A DNA stretch of 5,861 nucleotides. Source: Phycisphaerales bacterium. GTDB lineage: Bacteria > Planctomycetota > Phycisphaerae > Sedimentisphaerales > Anaerohalosphaeraceae. The notes under the pieces were generated by a model. It saw only the letters and a program-made list of their open reading frames with translations, was not told the DNA's origin and searched no databases. Both the position numbers and the translations under genes were made by a program. Positions 4,723-5,861 of the stretch are shown piece after piece. Location: contig PMBP01000307.1 of the NCBI GenBank assembly GCA_003152975.1, positions 1 through 5,861 on the forward strand, in the 5' to 3' direction. Position 1 is the first letter of the stretch. Every line of letters starts with the position of its first letter.

Positions 4723-5805
4723 ATGAACATCACCAAAATCACATTTGCCATCATGATCGGGGGGATTTCGCTGTCGGCCTTTGCCCAGCGACAGGCGCCC
4801 GTCGTTTCGCCGCAGGTCAATCCGGATCGGACGGTGGTTTTTCGTCTGGCCGCGCCGCAGGCGACAACGGTGGAGGTGTCGGCGGAGTTTTCGGGCGGCA
4901 AGAAGGCGATGAACAAGGATGACAAAGGGCTGTGGTCGATCACGCTGGGGCCGGCCGAGCCGGACCTGTACAGCTACAGCTTTTTCGTTGACGGGGTGCA
5001 GATGATCGACCCGGCGAATGCGGCCGTAAAGGTCTCGCTGCGGGCGACCGAGTCGTTGGTGGAGGTTCGAGGCGAGACGCCGCAATGCTACGAGACCCAG
5101 AATGTGCCGCACGGCCTGTTACACCGCCACCGGTATTTCGTCAAGGACATCAACCGCACGCGGTCGTTTATCGTGTATACGCCGGCGGATTACGCTGCCA
5201 ACGCGACGGCCCGCTACCCGGTGCTGTACCTGCTGCACGGAAGCGGGGACAACGAGGAGGGCTGGACGGCCGTCGGGCGGGCGCATGACATTCTGGACAA
5301 TCTGCTGGCGGCCAAGAAGGCCGTACCGATGCTGATCGTGATGCCGTTCGGGCAGGTGGAGGGGGACAACGGGTACACCTTCGAGAAAGATTTGCTCGGA
5401 GCGGTGATCCCGGCGGTCGAGGCCAACTACCGCACGGCGCCGGGACCGCAAAACCGGGCGCTGGCGGGATTGTCGATGGGCGGATTCCAGACGATAGATA
5501 TCGGGATCAAAAACATGGACACCTTCGCGTGGCTGGGGGTATTCAGCGCCGGGATCCGCGGGGATTACGCCAAGGTTCACGAGGCGTTTTTGCCGCAGGC
5601 CAACAGCAAGCTCAAGCTTTTGTGGGTGGGGATCGGAAAAGACGACTTTCTGTTTCAGAATTTCACGGATCTCCAGAAACTGCTGGACGAGCAGAAGATC
5701 CGCTATACGGTCAAGATCACCGAGGGCGGGCATTGGTGGCGGCTGTGGCGGCGGTATCTGGACGAGCTGATGCCGCTGCTGTTCCGGGAGAACGGTCAAA
5801 AGTAA
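4723..5805 (+). CDS. Secreted esterase of the enterochelin/feruloyl esterase family with N-terminal Ig-like domain
   Basis: The 360-residue protein starts with a signal peptide: basic MNITK, hydrophobic core to about residue 18, and an A-F-A cleavage site after residue 21, so it is likely exported. Residues about 28-116 form an immunoglobulin-like/CBM48-type domain (PDRTVVFRLAAPQATTVEVS, then GLWSITLGPAEPDLYSYSFFVDG). The alpha/beta-hydrolase domain follows, with YPVLYLLHGSGDNEEGW (165-181, oxyanion region), nucleophile S251 in GLSMGG (249-254), likely acid D307 or D308 in GKDDF, and H337 in EGGHWW. This layout fits the PF00756 esterases, which include feruloyl and acetyl-xylan esterases (CE1) and siderophore esterases. 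A plant-polysaccharide ester is a reasonable substrate guess but is not shown by the sequence. It has its own promoter and a different third-base preference (G instead of C) from the thi genes. Confidence 0.88.
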   Translation: MNITKITFAIMIGGISLSAFAQRQAPVVSPQVNPDRTVVFRLAAPQATTVEVSAEFSGGKKAMNKDDKGLWSITLGPAEPDLYSYSFFVDGVQMIDPANAAVKVSLRATESLVEVRGETPQCYETQNVPHGLLHRHRYFVKDINRTRSFIVYTPADYAANATARYPVLYLLHGSGDNEEGWTAVGRAHDILDNLLAAKKAVPMLIVMPFGQVEGDNGYTFEKDLLGAVIPAVEANYRTAPGPQNRALAGLSMGGFQTIDIGIKNMDTFAWLGVFSAGIRGDYAKVHEAFLPQANSKLKLLWVGIGKDDFLFQNFTDLQKLLDEQKIRYTVKITEGGHWWRLWRRYLDELMPLLFRENGQK

Positions 5806-5833
5806 CCTCGGATTTCACGGAATAAGGATAATA

Positions 5834-5839
5834 TATAAT
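5834..5839 (+). promoter_or_regulatory. Possible -10 box of a downstream gene
   Basis: TATAAT occurs in an AT-rich stretch that starts shortly after the esterase stop. TTTCAC (5813-5818) is a poor -35 candidate with only 15 nt spacing. The downstream gene, if any, lies beyond the window, so this is only a possibility. Confidence 0.3.
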
Positions 5840-5861
5840 ACTACAACGCTATACGTGACCA

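Noticed and set aside
1..5861. CRISPR arrays, tRNA or rRNA genes, insertion sequences, defence or phage genes
   Set aside because: No regularly spaced repeats, no cloverleaf or rRNA-like stretches and no transposase or integrase motifs were seen on either strand. The coding content is explained by the seven genes reported (rpoN being partial).

Overview
The window is GC-rich bacterial DNA with closely packed genes. It centres on an operon, controlled by a thiamine pyrophosphate (TPP) riboswitch, that makes the thiazole half of thiamine. The first 75 bases are the end of a sigma-54 factor gene (rpoN), recognised from its RpoN box. High GC, an rpoN gene, the compact one-domain ThiF and an enterochelin-esterase-like secreted hydrolase would suit a Planctomycetota-like or other environmental Gram-negative-type bacterium. 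This taxonomic guess is weak, because nothing in the window fixes a phylum. Use of ThiH (tyrosine lyase) instead of the oxygen-dependent ThiO suggests that the thiazole pathway can work without oxygen.

Layout. 1-75: rpoN 3' end (+). 76-172: short convergent intergenic stretch with a palindrome and a degenerate heptamer tandem repeat. 173-763: a SAM-dependent methyltransferase of the phospholipid N-methyltransferase type on the minus strand, with its own promoter at 809-836. 853-1040: plus-strand promoter, TPP riboswitch and intrinsic terminator, in which the competing antiterminator pairing can be read directly. 1052-4606: five overlapping or nearly touching genes, thiF-thiS-thiG-thiH and a TauE/SafE-family membrane permease. 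4607-4722: hairpin and extended -10 promoter. 4723-5805: secreted esterase with an N-terminal Ig-like/CBM48-like domain. 5806-5861: AT-rich tail, possibly with the promoter of the next gene.

How it fits together. ThiF adenylates the C-terminal glycine of ThiS, which is then converted to a thiocarboxylate. ThiH cleaves tyrosine to dehydroglycine. ThiG condenses dehydroglycine, the ThiS sulfur and deoxyxylulose 5-phosphate into the thiazole. The fifth gene overlaps thiH by 8 nt and so is probably made together with the pathway, although its substrate is unknown. High TPP should favour riboswitch P1 closure and terminator formation just ahead of thiF. No thiC, thiD or thiE is present, so the pyrimidine branch must be encoded elsewhere or salvaged.

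The most noteworthy points are the permease tied to the thiazole operon, the fully readable riboswitch switching mechanism, and a change in strand composition. The plus strand is C-rich from 1 to about 4600 whatever the gene direction, and G-rich across the esterase gene. I did not find a clearly new biological system.
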